Part shown: piece by piece, positions 33,797-47,900 of the stretch
Layout of the letters: each line of letters begins with the position of its first letter
How positions within the stretch are numbered: the stretch's first letter is position 1
Assembly (NCBI RefSeq): GCF_040115645.1
Contig: NC_089542.1
Location: 1,612,001 to 1,676,000, forward strand
DNA from: Euwallacea fornicatus
Taxonomy: Eukaryota; Arthropoda; Insecta; Coleoptera; Curculionidae
Direction: 5' to 3'
Length of the DNA stretch: 64,000 nucleotides
Notes under the pieces: model-generated
Database searches by the model: none
What the model saw: the letters and a program-made list of their open reading frames with translations, nothing else
Told to the model about the DNA's origin: nothing
Made by a program: the position numbers and the translations under genes

Positions 33797-36700
33797 TGTC
33801 GCCAGTCTCTGATTGATAAAGAATATGCTCAGAGAGAACTTAACCAGATTGAAAATACTTCCCAGTAGTTGAGTGTGCTCAAACCTCCACCCTTAAAAAA
33901 AAATGGGGGGTAATATGAGTTTTCGCCAGATGTGAAATTGCCAGATTCTGTTCCCAGTTTGCAATATTCCACTAGCATGGAAAATGCCCGAAACCATTTC
34001 GCCTGCAGTCCGTCAGCACGCCATTGACCCTCCTATATATTTTTAATTACTTTGCCTGCGTCACGTTTCCATGAGTCTCCACTCTTGGGCTGCGGACTTT
34101 GCAAGCCAAATCAAAACTGATCGCGATTTAATGCCGCACTTAAAGCATAAATCACCTGTTCAACCTTTAATTTTGAAACCTAAATCTAATTGAAAACTGG
34201 ATCCGTTCCCATACATCTAGAAATCTGGCAGTGCAAAATGAAAATTAGTTTCAATGGAATCTTAACCTCGAAGTTTTCCCCTTGTTTTACGTTTCGGGCA
34301 AAAGTTTGGCCCGGTTCCAGGATTCGTAACGGTTTGTTTATGGGACTCTCGAATCGTCGTTTCAATGACTGTTATATCCGAAATATGTTTCTGTTATCGC
34401 CCGAGCATAATTAACTTCGAGTTTGTTTATTGTTTCAATCTACAAGGGAAGTTTTACAGTGTTAGTATCACTTCACGTGGAAAGTTATATGGACCGATAA
34501 TTAGTTTTTAGGTCATGTATTTAGCAAAACTGGTGATAATTAGAGTAGAGCATGACCACCTCGAAGCAAAAGACCAAGTTGGGAGCAAAACGGATAAACA
34601 AAACTAAACATAAAGGCACTTTCAAATATTCCAGAGTAATTAGAACCAGATTACCACAACGTTAGTTTACTGACATGAGGACATTTTGTGGACCCAATAT
34701 ATGGCACTTCAAAAAGTGCTTTATAATAACGTGCAGAGCTTTTAAATCCTACACAAATAGGAAATTATTACTATTATTGACATTGACTGTAATAGTGAAT
34801 TTTCGTTATATGGATGATAATTAGCACATCTGATAGTGGGTTCCATAATGTTTTTCAAGCTGGATAAGCACTTACTAATACAAATTAAATAGAATGATTT
34901 TATGATATCACAGTTTCTACAGTGACATTAATCGTACTTTATTGGTGGAAATTTGTAATAATGTAATGTAAATTAATTTAAGCTGACACATTTATATTTT
35001 TATTAAACCATTAACACTGATGAAATCTATATATGATAGCAGTTGTCCAGGGATCTAAATTTTCGTGATGTCACCACTTCTTACTTAACGTGGGTAATAG
35101 TTAACATGAGCAATAGTGAGGGTACGAATTTTCCTTTCTATCGCAAAATTTATTATGCACTTCAGAGGTGCACTAACTGAAATACTGTGATAAGGAAGAA
35201 ACATTAGTGATAATAACCAGAATTACTACAAATTACAAAAAGTAATTTCCACAAATCTGATAGCATCCCTCACTATTGCTACAAATTTCTCTCTACCATA
35301 AAGGCTTGCTCGATATCAGAGCCACTTGGTCATTACAACAATTTGTTCGCTATCAGAGCAGTTACGCTGACTACGCTCCAGTTGAAACCTTTGTTCTGAT
35401 ATTTTAGCAAAATATTTCTCATGGTCTTCGCTCAGGCGCTTCTGAAGAAAAAGGTTAATTTGCACGTAAATCCATTTGTAATCTGATGAACTCCTGCAGC
35501 ATCGACAGCTGTAATAAACTTTTCAGGAGACTCTCGAGGAGTATCGCATTTAAAACTAGTTTCTTAAGCTTCCGCTTAAAGCCTTATTATTAATTCAGCG
35601 CACGAAGAGTCACCAAGACCTCTCTTCGGCTCACGTTCTCTATAAAGGATTTATTAAATAATAATTCCTTTGGGATTTTATTTACGTCTTAATACATTGC
35701 CCACTCCACCCAGCTTCCGCTTAAAGCAATTATTCAGCCGCACGGCCTTGATATAGAATTTTCATACGCAGCGGCCGCACGCACGTTCTAGCAATAATTC
35801 TTCTTTTCCTCATTTGGCTTTCTGGCAAAAAAGTGCTTTCAAAACGTTACTCAAATCGATCCTTAAACGCGCACTGACCTATTAAATTAAATCGCCCTCC
35901 GGAGCAACTTGAGCTATTTTACGGTCAAGAATTTCAAAGGAAGTGACGTGTGTGGGTGCTCCACAAATAAAGTCCCGGTTTTATTCGGAAAAGCATAGGG
36001 GGAGACCTGTTGACATTACTCAGTAGATAATTTTATTAGATAATACAAAAAAAAAGCGTTTCTAACCCGCAAGTTAGCGGAAGTTCTCTTCCCTAATTCA
36101 ATTGTCGGCCCTTAGTGGGAAGTCATTAGTATGTAATACCTAAGGGGCTTTCAGTTATCTACTACCTACTCTTGTTGCACAGAATGAACATGTGGATGAT
36201 CCCTAGTATGCTAATCTAGGGCCATTAGCCTGAGATGCAAACTCGTGAATTTCCCGAAAGTTACGCCGATACACGTAAAACAACCAACAACCAGAGAGAA
36301 ATTAGATAGGAAATGACCCAGTGCGAACAGAGCGCATCTCGGGGCATATTATCATTACCTGAGGGGAGCACAAATGCAATTTTCACTGTGTAATCTGGCA
36401 ACGTGCACTTACGGCTTAGTTTGCTCTCGCAAGTAGCAGTCGAGAAACTCCCGAGGCGCTGTTTGCTTGACTTTGACGGTTGATGAGTTGGGATATTTGT
36501 CCAAGAATCTTCCTCGCGGACAAAAAGGCGTGGTTTCACCCTTGACAAATGGCTCCTCTTGGCCGCTTTCCATATTACCGCCATGAATTTATTATGGGCC
36601 ACGTATTAAAATAAAGTACGACCATTTGTTCAACACCCTTTCTTGCTTTTTAGACCCCCGGGGAGATATTTATAGGTCCGACTCTATATGTGTCATGTGT

Positions 36701-37269
36701 AGGTAGTTTGGCTTAACTGGCTTGCCAGCCAAGGTCGTAAATCATCGCCGAATTTAAAAAAGGAAGAGAGGTGCCAACATTGCATTAGTAAACTGCCTGG
36801 AAATGTTTATAGTTCAAGGAAATCTACGAGCGAAAGCCTAATTTGTTTCTCCTACCTTTATTTCCTGGATGCAAGTTGCATGGAACGACTAATACCCCTA
36901 AACTGAGGCCATGTTTTATTCAAATCCGCAATTTTTCAACAAACTTCAGAGCAAAAAGGGCGGTTCGTCGTGCATTCGTGCGACCGTTATTGTTTGCACT
37001 CCGTCTTGGGACGACGGCAGTTTTATTTGCTTACATTATGCTAATGATCTTGTCAAATTTTTCTCTTTCTGGAATTATCTACATAGTTTACACTGCCGAA
37101 GCTATAGAACCGCATTGATCCTCATGCGCCCAGGCATAAAATATGCTACACCGGAGGTCATCTGTCATCTGGCGTGCGAGAGAACCAGACAAAAAATGAC
37201 ATGCAGTTAAAGTGATCATTACCTAAACTGGACCGTTGCTTTGAAATAGAGCTTTCAACAATTTCAACA
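33797..37269. other. Gene-free stretch with a short diverged tandem duplication
   Basis: I recognise no gene. GCTTCCGCTTAAAGC occurs twice about 140 bases apart (near 35570 and 35712) with similar sequence following each copy. GCAATAGTGAGGG (35110-35122) recurs inverted at 35267-35279. Frames such as 36261-36602 (minus) show no domain. Confidence 0.45.
35569..35830. repeat. Two-unit diverged tandem duplication
   Basis: Unit 1 begins GCTTCCGCTTAAAGC near 35570 and unit 2 begins with the same 15 bases near 35712. Both continue with a run containing ATTATT, then CAGC-GCAC, a CACGTTCT word and an AATAATTC word in the same order. The units are heavily diverged after the first 20 bases. Confidence 0.45.
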
Positions 37270-37271
37270 TA

Positions 37272-38812
37272 CAGTTGCGTGCAAAAGTTTCGGACCAAAG
37301 ACGATTTTATAAATAAATAACATATAAAAAAATATATATATATGATATGTAGGAACGTGAGGTCCGTTAAATTTACTACCAAAATGAACAACTTAGAAGC
37401 TTACTGAAAATGATCAAAACAAGGTATAAGAAATATATTTTGCCTTGTTTAAAGCTATTGGGCCACATTCTTAGAATGGTTTTATGTGACAAGCGAGTAG
37501 TAGAGCGAATTTTATCTTGTTAACGTGCCGAAACGCATTCGATTACAGGCGCGTCGATGTAGTATAAAGTTACACGGAGAAGGAAAAAATTCACGTGATA
37601 TTGCTTCATTATAATCGATCGGAAAGACAATTGTGATCGATATTATTAAAAAATGGAAAATGGCGAAGAGTTTAGAAGACAAGCACGCTTCAAGGAGCCC
37701 GAAAAAAACTACTAATCGTGTAGATAGCCCGATAAAAGGGAAAGCAATCGCGGATCCGAAAAAGAATGCTCTGGTAATAGCTCGGAAATTACAGGATGAA
37801 AATCTTACAAACATCAGTCGCAGCACTGTTTCCCGTCGATTTAAAGAAATGAGACTTGTTGGGCGAGTGGGTACTAGAAAACCACCGATTAGTGCAAAAA
37901 ACAAGTTGAAGTTTACAAAAGAACATCAACGCTGGGGTATAGAAGATTGGAAAAAAAGCTCTTTTGTCCGACGAAACAAAATTGAATTTATTCGGAAATG
38001 ATGGCAGACGTTACCTACGATGACCAAAAGGTCCTAGATACGATTCCAGATATCAAATGCCAAGTGTTAAACGTGTCAACGGTAACGTTATGCTTCGGGG
38101 TGCGTTTTCGCGGCAAGGTGTCGGTCCGACCGTTAAAATTGATGGCAATATGAATGCCTGCCATGTATGAAGATATTTTAACAGCACACATGTTTCCTTT
38201 TACCCGTCAAAATATGCCACGAAGATGAATTTTTCACCAGGATAATGATCCGAAACATCGGTCTCGGCTAGTAAAAAATTCGTTTGCCACCAAGAAATTT
38301 CATGTCCTGCAGCGACCCAGTCGATCTCTCGGCTCGAACGCGATTGAGCATTTACGGCGGGAGCTAAAACTGGTTGTGGAGAGCTGTGAATTTCTCTAAT
38401 CAGAATGATCTCCGGACAAGAGTGCAAGAAGCGTGGCACAACGTTAGAGAAGAGAGGATACAAAAGTGAATCGCTTCTATGCCACATCGGTGTGCCACAA
38501 TAACCACTTCAAAAGGAGTGGCCACAGAGCAGCGGCTACGTAATAGATTTGATGTTTTTTAAGGTCATTATAAAATACGCTATAATGGATGTTTATTGTT
38601 TGAATTTATTTGGCCCGATACTTTTAAACGGGGCGAAAATTATTTATCGTTTTTTATACTTTGTTTTGATTATTTTCAATAAATTTCGAAGTGTTCACTT
38701 TGGTCGTACATTTAACGGACTTCAAGTTGACACGTATCGCATTCTCAATTTTTGTGATTTATGTTGTTTATACATAAAATCGTCGTTGGCCCGAAACTTC
38801 TGCGCGCAACTG
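37272..38812 (+). mobile_element. Tc1-like transposon, full length but inactive
   Basis: The ends CAGTTGCGTGCAAAAGTTTC and, reversed, CAGTTGCGCGCAGAAGTTTC are flanked by TA (37270-37271 and 38813-38814). Identity continues through CGACGATTTTAT on both sides. The length is 1,541 bases. It carries one broken transposase on the plus strand. Confidence 0.92.
37525..38555 (+). pseudogene. Broken Tc1-like transposase
   Basis: The start is GTG in place of ATG (reading on as PKRIRLQARRCSIKLHGEGK), and a stop follows at about codon 30. From 37633 a 122-codon frame is intact and holds the second DNA-binding subdomain (NLTNISRSTVSRRFKEMRLV) and a KFTKEHQRW block ahead of the catalytic core. After a frame break come FHQDNDPKHRSRLVKNS, with the second Asp, and a degraded NAIEHLRRELKL, with the Glu. 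The end MPHRCATITTSKGVATE is typical of the family. Confidence 0.85.
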
Positions 38813-38814
38813 TA

Positions 38815-41800
38815 CATTTATCTGCAAAACGGCAAGTGAAGGCCTTCGGCGAACGGTAATTATTAATGTGGACTATTCTCCCAAATTCCATCAGCCATTA
38901 GGAAAGCTGTCGTGAGTAATAGTACAAATTTGAAAATCAAAGACCCCTAAGCATTAGTCGCGAAAATAGGATAATATTTGTCGCCCGGCTACGGTGATTC
39001 GGCGAACATTTTAACGTTCGAGAAAGCTTGTAGGGTTTAAACGGTTTTCGGGGTTTTATTTACGAGAGATAAGGAGCGAGCTTTATTTGCCCCGGGGTGA
39101 AAAGAAAACTTTCGACTTTCAAACCGCCAGCTTATAAATAAGCCAATTGTTGGCTCCCGAACGTCTGCGTACTACGACGATACCCCATAAAAATAAATAA
39201 ATGTTATTGAATTCTCGGTCTGAGAACGCTGGAGGTCGAATTCCGGATGCATTTCGCTCGTTCCTCTTTTCAAATTTTCATTATTTTCAGCTTCAACGCA
39301 CCGTAAGAAACGGCTGATAAGATTGTCAATCAGACTCGCTTGAACCAAACGAAACCGGGAGTTATTACGTTTCGTCGATAACCTCAGCGTTACCAGTTTG
39401 GAGGGCATTACAGCAAATTTTATTGCTGGAAAATGAGGTTTTTTTTTGAGTAATTTTAACCAGAAAATGACAAATGCAATTGAAAGCGAACAACTCTACT
39501 CGGTTCGTATTTTCAAACAGCTTTGTAACCAAGAGTTCTTACACAAAGCGCTTATTGTCGGTGAATGCACCTTGGAGCGTCACGCAATTCTTCGACTTCT
39601 TTTTTTATCATCTTAACCTGCGCACCCTTCTTCTATCTTATTTTCTGGCTTTATCCTCTCTTATTCTGTATTAACAATAGTGTTTTACCAGATATTCACG
39701 GCTTGATCTAATCTAAAGCCAATTAAGCGAAGGACGTGGCAGATAATGAGGTTTATCCCCAAGGAACGTAACCATCTCGCCAAATGAGCCTCGCTTGTCT
39801 ACTAATGCGGATAAGGGCTATCAAATGATGTTAATTAGGAAGCTCAGACATGTGCGCTATGAAAGACCAATTCCTCTACTGATTGGAAAAAAATTGAAGT
39901 TAAATCGAAATCTTTTGTTCTTGTGCGGTTAACTCCATTGTAATTCGGGCCGATACGTCAGTTCCCCTTCTTCCGGTACCGAAGTACAGGAAGTCGCAAA
40001 CGCTGATTTATCGCCCATGGATTTTATTGGCCAGAGAGAGATAAAGACGCTGCGCTGAGTTATAGACTGCGAGCATGCAACGTGGGAGTGTAATCGTGCC
40101 TTTGTACGATAATTTGGAATGTAAAATCATGGATCTAGATGCTCTAACTATGATTCTGAAAGGCCCTAATTAGCGGTGAAGTCTGATTCTAACTGCTTCA
40201 AAATTTCACGCAAAAACTTCTAACTCGACACACTCGCAATCTCTTTGTCTTTTTTAAGCCGTGAGGCATGGGAATTTTCGGATAGAGCCAAAATCTGAAT
40301 TATTGAGAAAAATTAAGGAGGAGAATGGGTTATTTCGATTTTGAACGACGCAGAATGTTGACGGCGAGACCTGGTCCGGACCACTACAAAATTGAGTTGG
40401 AAAATCCCAAACTGGGACTTAAGTGTGAAGTTAACTCAGGCCACGGCACTCAATATCCATTTTTCTTCTCTTTAATTTTTCTGCTGGCGACCCCAACAAG
40501 GGTACTTCGCTCCAAAAATTCAGCTATTTCTATGCCCTTAGGTGTTCTCAAATATCATCCATAACTAACCGGTCAGAAGCAATTCGCGCTGAAATTGGTA
40601 TAAATCGAGCTGGACTGTCAAAACAAAATAAAGGCAACTAACGGGAGTTCATCAACGGTTTGTCCGGGATAATGTAGTTTTCCCAGCTATAGAAAAATTG
40701 CAATTCCACATCAAGCTTTTATTAATTGCTCACACACGGATACTTTAAGCCTTGTTACGGTTTAGATTTAGAAATTCGTGTTTACTTTAAAAATATTCAG
40801 GGTAGCTATTTGAATGCACCTAAGAAACTGGGAACGGGTTCGGAGTTCGCCGAGAAAGACCTGCAAAATCTACCTGGTGCCCACCGAACAATTTCCGGTG
40901 GCGTCATTCTTAATTCAACTAAAGGTCGTTTTAGAGTGATTTACATCATCCGATCGGTGCTCTAATCGCGCCAGAGGGCCCTCTTGAGGCCGGCAATATG
41001 GTAAACAACGACGCTAATCCATGCAAATCGAGCGGCCAGGGTTCAAAGCAAGATAATGCGACTGCCGCTTAATTTATTTAAATCTAAATGGGTTTACATG
41101 TTGTCGCGATGAAATACTATTACGTACAGACCTTGTTGATAGCGAAAAGGATGAGAATCCGTATCGATCTCGACGGATCAATTAAGTCGACGTAGGTGAG
41201 CCTTGACAACGCACCGATATTATAAAGGGACAGCTGGCTAAATATTCATGGGTGAAGTCATATTCTTTATGCGGGGAAACCGCTGAATGCCTCGGGTACT
41301 CAGGTATTTATAGGGATATTCGAAAAACATAGCCCTAGGAAAAATTGCGTTTCTGTTTACCGGAGGCAGTGCCTTTCATTTGGTCCCGATTCACCGATTT
41401 GTTCTCTTTTGAATTCCGGATGGTTCGAGAATAATTTATAAAGAATGGTTTCTGAAACTGCGTAGATAACATAAAGTGAGATTTATGCAGACAATGTAAC
41501 ACCAGAGTTTTGACCAATTTGCCAGAAAATATCGATAATATTACAGTCCTAACTTTTTTATTTCTTTTCGATATGTCTTGTTCTCACACTCCAGAGCTTC
41601 GAAAAGCAACTGTCTTAACTTTCGAAACTTTGTCGGCAATACCAGCCGCATCTCTAACTCTTCTCCCCATCGTCTTTAGCATATCTCCTTTTTTTCCAAC
41701 TGCTCCCAAATTTTGATATTCGTCGATAATGCACCTCTTCTTATTCAAATACCGACACTTTCATTTTTTATATCTCATCGATAGTGAAACCACATCTCTA

Positions 41801-42043
41801 ATTCTTCTCCTCCTTATTGTTTGAGAACTGGCGCATGAACTCCTAAAGCCCCATTTACACTCCACCACATCAATCGACAACAATCTAATGTGCCTGGAAA
41901 GCAAACTGAAGCCGAAAGGAACAATTTTATCGAAGAACAATGTTTCTCGACTTTGATCGGGGCCACTAAATTAAGCTCCTCCACTCCAGGCTTGTGCCGT
42001 TTTACGGCTGAGGGTTAGGAAAGGAAATCGCTGAAGTAGCATA

Positions 42044-42112
<69 letters not shown>

Positions 42113-44395
42113 CAATAAAACGAAGTTGCTCGGGCCTTATTGAGGAAAATAAAGCAACGGGAAACCTGTTGTTTTTGTTCGGCTTTGATGTGCCTACTGA
42201 CTGGCGGGAGAATTTTCCCCTTGAGCGGACGAGAAATATTTATTCAGGGCTGATATGCTAAGGTGGGAGTAGTTATTAATAGCAACGGAGCTCTAGGGGA
42301 AATTTCTTGATGAAGAGTATAAATGGAGCAGTCAGAACAATGAAGCCAAGCTTTATATAAATATTATTCTTCTTCTATGTCCGATTCTGGCACTTCATTG
42401 AAAAATATCATCTCCGCATCACTTTCGAGAATATGTAGATTAAACAAAAAAACTACGCATTTAAATAAATTCGCCCCTACCTGATTATACAGTGATTTAC
42501 AACGGGCCTAATTCCTTACAAGCTGTGCCTCCCTAATTTCATTCCTCAAAATTTATAGAGTTTACATTAAGCCCGCAATATAGTCTCGAGTGTCGTTGTG
42601 GGAATAAATTACTCCAAAGAAAGCGGGGCATTAAAGCCAATATTGCTTAGGACTTATTTATTATCGGGAAGCTACCACTGGTTAAAATGTGGTGCGTCAA
42701 TGTATGAGAATACTTTTATAGCCCTTTGAATAAATTAACCGAGAAAATTGGTCCTTTTTCAGTCCCCGAGGGCCAATTTGCATGGATTAGCATGAGTGTA
42801 CCGCGCGTTATCAGCCCCTAGGGTTTTGGTTTATTGTTTTTTGAATTTGACAAAAACATCTTAAAAATAACCTTAAATCTAAAGATTCCGCAGAAAGGTT
42901 TTATTTCTAGCTGCCTCGGGATTTAACACACCTTTAGGGTTTCGTATTAGTCACTTACAAGCCGTACATCAATAGCTGACAACATGGCGTTCGGTAACCA
43001 TCAGTCAATCTCGCGATAACACGACCCTTTCAAATGCAAATCCCTCGGACAAGCATAATCTGCGGATTACTTCGGAACACTGCCTTATCATTAGTTAGTC
43101 CTTTGATAATTCACTAATCGATTGAATCTGTGTATTTGACAGATTGACGAGAAGCGGGAGTGTCGAAAATCCCTTCGTTAATGTCATTTCTTCTAGATCT
43201 AGATGGACCGTTCTAGACGTTCCGATAGAATTTATTTTTAAAGCCCATACGTGTCGGCGTTCTGGACAGATTTGGGATCATTCGAAAAGTGACCGGAATG
43301 CTTAAAACCTGATCGCTTTTACGCCGTAGGAACGATGTATTTTTACCTATCTAAACAAAACCGATGATTTACAATTTTAATACCCTCTATAAGGCGAAAT
43401 GATAGACAGAAAGCAATTAACCCGCAAGAATGTATCAACAGTCAGGTCTCATTCACGCGTCCTTTCTTTTGACAGCTATAGATGTTTCAACGCGTGATTG
43501 AGGTGCTCAGAACCACTTCCATGTTTTTATCGCTTGAAGAGCGTTTTCAACAGTGCTGGAATGACTAAATGACTATGCAATGTTCAATTTTATCTCGTTT
43601 TCCGTCCCGCCTGGATTCCTTGGCGCAGTGTCAAGTGTGCCTGGAGGCACAGGCCTATTTTTACTAGTTAATTCCCGGTTTTTTAACAGCTTGCGGCTTG
43701 TAAACTTGACATGCATTCCATTTATTTATCACCGAAACTATTAGAGCGCTTGTTCTAATTCGAAACGGTGGTGTTGGATATTCGCGGCGGAAGTAAAACG
43801 TTTCATAATGAGAGAAAAGGAGAAAACTTGCACAAATATTTTTCATTTTTTTTTTTCGCCAACCTCTTTTAAGTACGAAGAAAATTAAGACATAATGAAG
43901 AGTCGAAAGAAATGCTTTCCAATGCGTACTTTAGAGCGATCTGAAAGCGGCACGAGCGGAAAGAAAAACGAACAAACTTTTTATTAACTGCGGAGTTCGC
44001 TAATAAACCTTTAACCCAGAAACAGAAATATTATACATTCCACACAACAGATGGAATTGAAAACGCCCAAAACCTGACAGTTCTAACAGATAAAAAACGG
44101 ACTTCCGAACTGCCTGAGCACTTGGGCCTACACAAAAAATGCATCCCTTACTAATGTAATGACTTTTTATCGGTTAAGAAGTTTTCCGAACTAAAAGTAA
44201 CTCTAAAGAATGATCCGGACCGAAATGCACTGAAGAGCAGAGTGGCTCTTGCAGATAGAGTAGTTCGGAAAAATACTGATTTATTTTTATTAGACGCGGT
44301 CTAGTTCCAGATGCCGGCTGAAAAATGAGTTTATTCACACTTGGCTTGTTCGATACGAGACCGGCCAGGGTTAAAACATGGTAACGTTACAAAAA
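38815..44395. other. Gene-free stretch with a TG/TA microsatellite
   Basis: No conserved gene, RNA gene or transposon end is recognisable. Frames of 60-96 codons are scattered and chance-like. The only clear structured sequence is the dinucleotide repeat at 42041-42112. Confidence 0.5.
42041..42112 (+). repeat. Compound TG/TA microsatellite
   Basis: The tract is a (TG)n run, then an uninterrupted (AT)n run, then a longer (TG)n run, ending GCGCGCC. Such alternating purine-pyrimidine tracts are length-variable and prone to non-B structure. It lies far from any recognised gene. Confidence 0.95.
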
Positions 44396-44945
44396 AGACA
44401 CCCAAGACCCAAAGGTTCTAGGGCATTCTAACTACACTGATGATTCAACTCCCATGCGTAAGGTAATCTTATCACTGATCTGCTTCAATCGAATGACGAT
44501 CATATCATTTAATCAAAGCGGAAATCGACCCGCGCTGTGATGGGACGCCTAGAGCTTGATTTCATAGAAACATTTAAGAATGAACATTAAATTGTTGAAG
44601 ATGGTAAACGGTCAAAAAAATTATATTCACCAACGTGATTCGGCGAAAACTTAATTCACACTGTCACGTCTTCTTATAGAATCAAAAACCTGAGAAGGAA
44701 ATTACGTTCTAGGGCACCCTACTGGTGGCAATTATTCAGCTCTTGTACGGTGTTATGACCAGATCGGTATAATTGGAGCAGAAATCGACCTTGATGTGCG
44801 TGACGTTGTGTCCAGAGACCTAAGAGGAAAGTCAGGTTCTAGGGCATTCTCGATGCAACGATGATTCGACTTCCATGGTGTAACATGACCTCATTGATGC
44901 GACTGGAGTGGAAATCAACCTTGGTGTACGTGATTGTTGCATTAA
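44396..44945. repeat. Diverged tandem repeat with unit of about 130 bases
   Basis: The core GGTTCTAGGGCATTCT occurs at 44414 and 44835, with CGTTCTAGGGCACCCT at 44705. In each unit it is preceded by a CCNAGAGG-like word and followed at similar distances by a TGATTCA-like word, and by a word of the form GCGGAAATCGACC, GCAGAAATCGACC or GTGGAAATCAACC. GTGCGTGA or GTACGTGA then closes the last two units. The last two cores are about 130 bases apart. The first gap is about 290 bases and may hold a decayed unit. No ORF spans the array. Confidence 0.6.
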
Positions 44946-47900
44946 TAAGCGAAAATTCCAGCAGCGGGGCCCGAACTTGACACCAATCTGGAAATTTTCT
45001 CGTTTCTCGTTAAAGCTGTTGCTCTAATTCGAACGTACAGAGTTTCGCAAGCCCCAGTGCACGTCTGACGAAAATATGCACTTACATCGATGATGGTTTT
45101 GCTTTGTTTTCGAAGTGATTGACGGCTAAATTATCGACGGAATGACTCTGAACATGCGAGACATTTAGTAACTAATAGACTGAAGGGGAGTTTATTTGAA
45201 GCTGCTGCCATGGGTAATTATATTAAGAGTGGAATTTATCAGGGCGAAAGCTCGCCCGTTGGAAACGTATTACTTTATAAACATAATGATAATTAAAAAC
45301 GTACGACACTGCTAATTTAATGCGGTTTACCCCTCATCAGTTACTTTAAAGTGGAAGGAAATTTTAGTCATTTTAAATGTTCGAAATTAATATTTGAAAA
45401 CCTAGCTGAGGGTTAAAAGTGTACCACCATCATGCATATAACCGAACATCCCCAAGTCAATTTGTATGGGATTCAGGCTGCGCTGCTAGCACAAAAAAAA
45501 ATAACAAATAAAGTCAAAAGTGCTTCTTCTTTAAAATTAAAGCCAAAACCAACTTCGTCGCCATATAAAAGAGCAAAACACACATGTCGCTTACAGGTGT
45601 AACAAATGGAGTTTACGTCCCTGCTTGCAGTGCAGAAATTTCGCCCAAAAGATAAATAAAGTGTGCTTAGAGCAATATGTACGTCAACGAGTAGGAAACG
45701 CTTCACTTGACAGTCACTTTGACAATCTCACTTATATGGGTTGTCAAGAAGGAGGAGAAGTGACAGTGAAAATTCGTGACACTCGCGGAATGACAACTCC
45801 AACTAATAATGTGCAAATGAATTGACTGAATCTTACGATTCCAAATATTCAAAAACGAAAAAACTCTCCAGATTCATGCCATTTTTTGCTCAAACGGTGG
45901 CAAATTTCAAAGTGAACGACCAGAGTTTTACATAATAGGAAGACATCTGGGAAGAGTCGAAGTCCAATAAAAATAAATCAGCATTTTTCAAGTCGCGCAC
46001 CTCAGAAAGTCTATTCCAGTTATACATACATACATTCTTTCCGGGCTATTTTTAACCAGCAACTTCAATAGAACCTAATTTTACCTTCGTGGGTGCGGCC
46101 TTCGTTCAGATTTATTGTTCCTTATATGAATTAAAGATACTGGAGAAAACATCCTCATAAAATAGAATAATTGCAGTTTACAAAGGGGCCTCGAAGGGTA
46201 TTTTTTGGAAACGAAGAAACCGAAACTAAAGCATAAAATTTTATAAAATCAAACTTTTTTAATAAAGAATTATTCACTTCTATCATTCAATCGATTTTCG
46301 ACTGTAATGAAAAGAAACCTGGATTCACTAATGTGAACTGTTTGGAGGAACATACGGGGCATGACAAATTTTACTTTAGAAATGGAAATCTCTTCCTTAG
46401 CGCAATACATATACATATCTCCCTTAATAAATAATGCATAACGACTTTGTGGAATGAAACTTCGCTTTTTCTTCGAATATTTTTGTTGACGTAGTCAGTT
46501 TTTTCAACTGTCATTTGCTTCGGCATTACTGTCGACTTACCAATTTAAGATATAAGAACGTCCCGCTCTTTATTTAGTATTGAAATAAATATAGATTTTA
46601 TCGAATATGAAATATGAAAAATGAGACTTCAGGATGCACCAAATGATGGACCAAGGATGCTATTACATACCCATATCAGGAGATACTGCGAAGTGTTAGT
46701 AATTGTTAATTCATTAGTTAAAAATAGTTTTAACGGAACCGGAATTTGGCATTTAAAGGCGCGAAGTAAAGGCCATAATAGTACATTACTATACGAGTTT
46801 CATAAAGGAGCACAATGTCGCAGTAAGCTTGCAAAACGAGGAGCGAAGCGACGAGTGTTGCATTGGACGTATGCGACAATGAGCCCGTGAGATGAGATTA
46901 TTGAGTCACACATTTTTATTATTAATAATAAATTTGAATCAATATAGATGGAATATGAAAGAAAATTTTACGATTGAAATGTGTTTTTTTTTATTTTGCT
47001 GATACCTACAGATTTTTTGCGTTATTTTTTGATAAAGTGTGAATATCACAAAACTACGATATTACAATATTTCACTATTTTTTGTCTCCGGCTGTTAAAA
47101 TGGAAACTTATAATGTTTATTTCAACAATATGTACTGCTAACATCAAAGAGCAAAAACCGTATCAAAAAAGAGTTTATTTGAATACTGTTTGAATGGCAA
47201 AACAGTACAGGTAGCAGTCATTATGATTAGTGCATAGAAAAAAGTGCGTTATTTGTTGGATTGTCAATTCGAGCGAAAATGTTAATTTTGGGAGAATTGC
47301 AAAGTCGATGGACCCGGATGGGAACTACGCCTGAACGCGAGGAATTTTCGATGGTTATTTTATGACACATATTCAGTCATTCATTTGATTTTATGATTTT
47401 ATCCTAACTTGGTTCGTTTTTTTGGAACTCTGACCCCAGTCAACATGAATTAGACCTATTACATTGTAACGTAATTTATTTTGTATTGTCTGGGTAGATC
47501 TGTTTACTGTACGTTTTGCCCTCGATGGATAGAACATTACAGTCCCCGGTACTATGATACTGTTGCTGAGCGATCCTTCAAGACTCTTAATTAGGAACCT
47601 ATCATCTGAAAAATTGCAATCGTTTCCATGGGTATTATCTTAGTTAAATTAAATATTTTTCTCTTGTAATGATCATAAGAGACACTAATTTTAACTAAAA
47701 GATAATTTGAAATATTGCAATATTCATTCCTTTGCACGTAAATAGTCAAACTGGCAAGCTTCGATAAATACCAAATATCGTTTGGTTGCGTTAGAGTGAC
47801 AAATGTAGACAAAAACCTCGTCGATTTTGACCTGGAACACAAATCGTTTGTAAACTAAGCAAGTGTGAAATAAAATAATCTACGATGCACCTCGTTGTTC

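Noticed and set aside
36261..36602. A 113-codon minus-strand frame
   Set aside because: No domain or splice borders were seen, and the sequence around it is not repeated.
38200..38487. A 95-codon minus-strand frame
   Set aside because: It is the shadow of the Tc1-like transposase on the plus strand.
42041..42112. CRISPR-like or coding repeat
   Set aside because: The periodic sequence is a simple TG/TA microsatellite; the frame through it encodes only alternating Cys/Val and Ile/Tyr.
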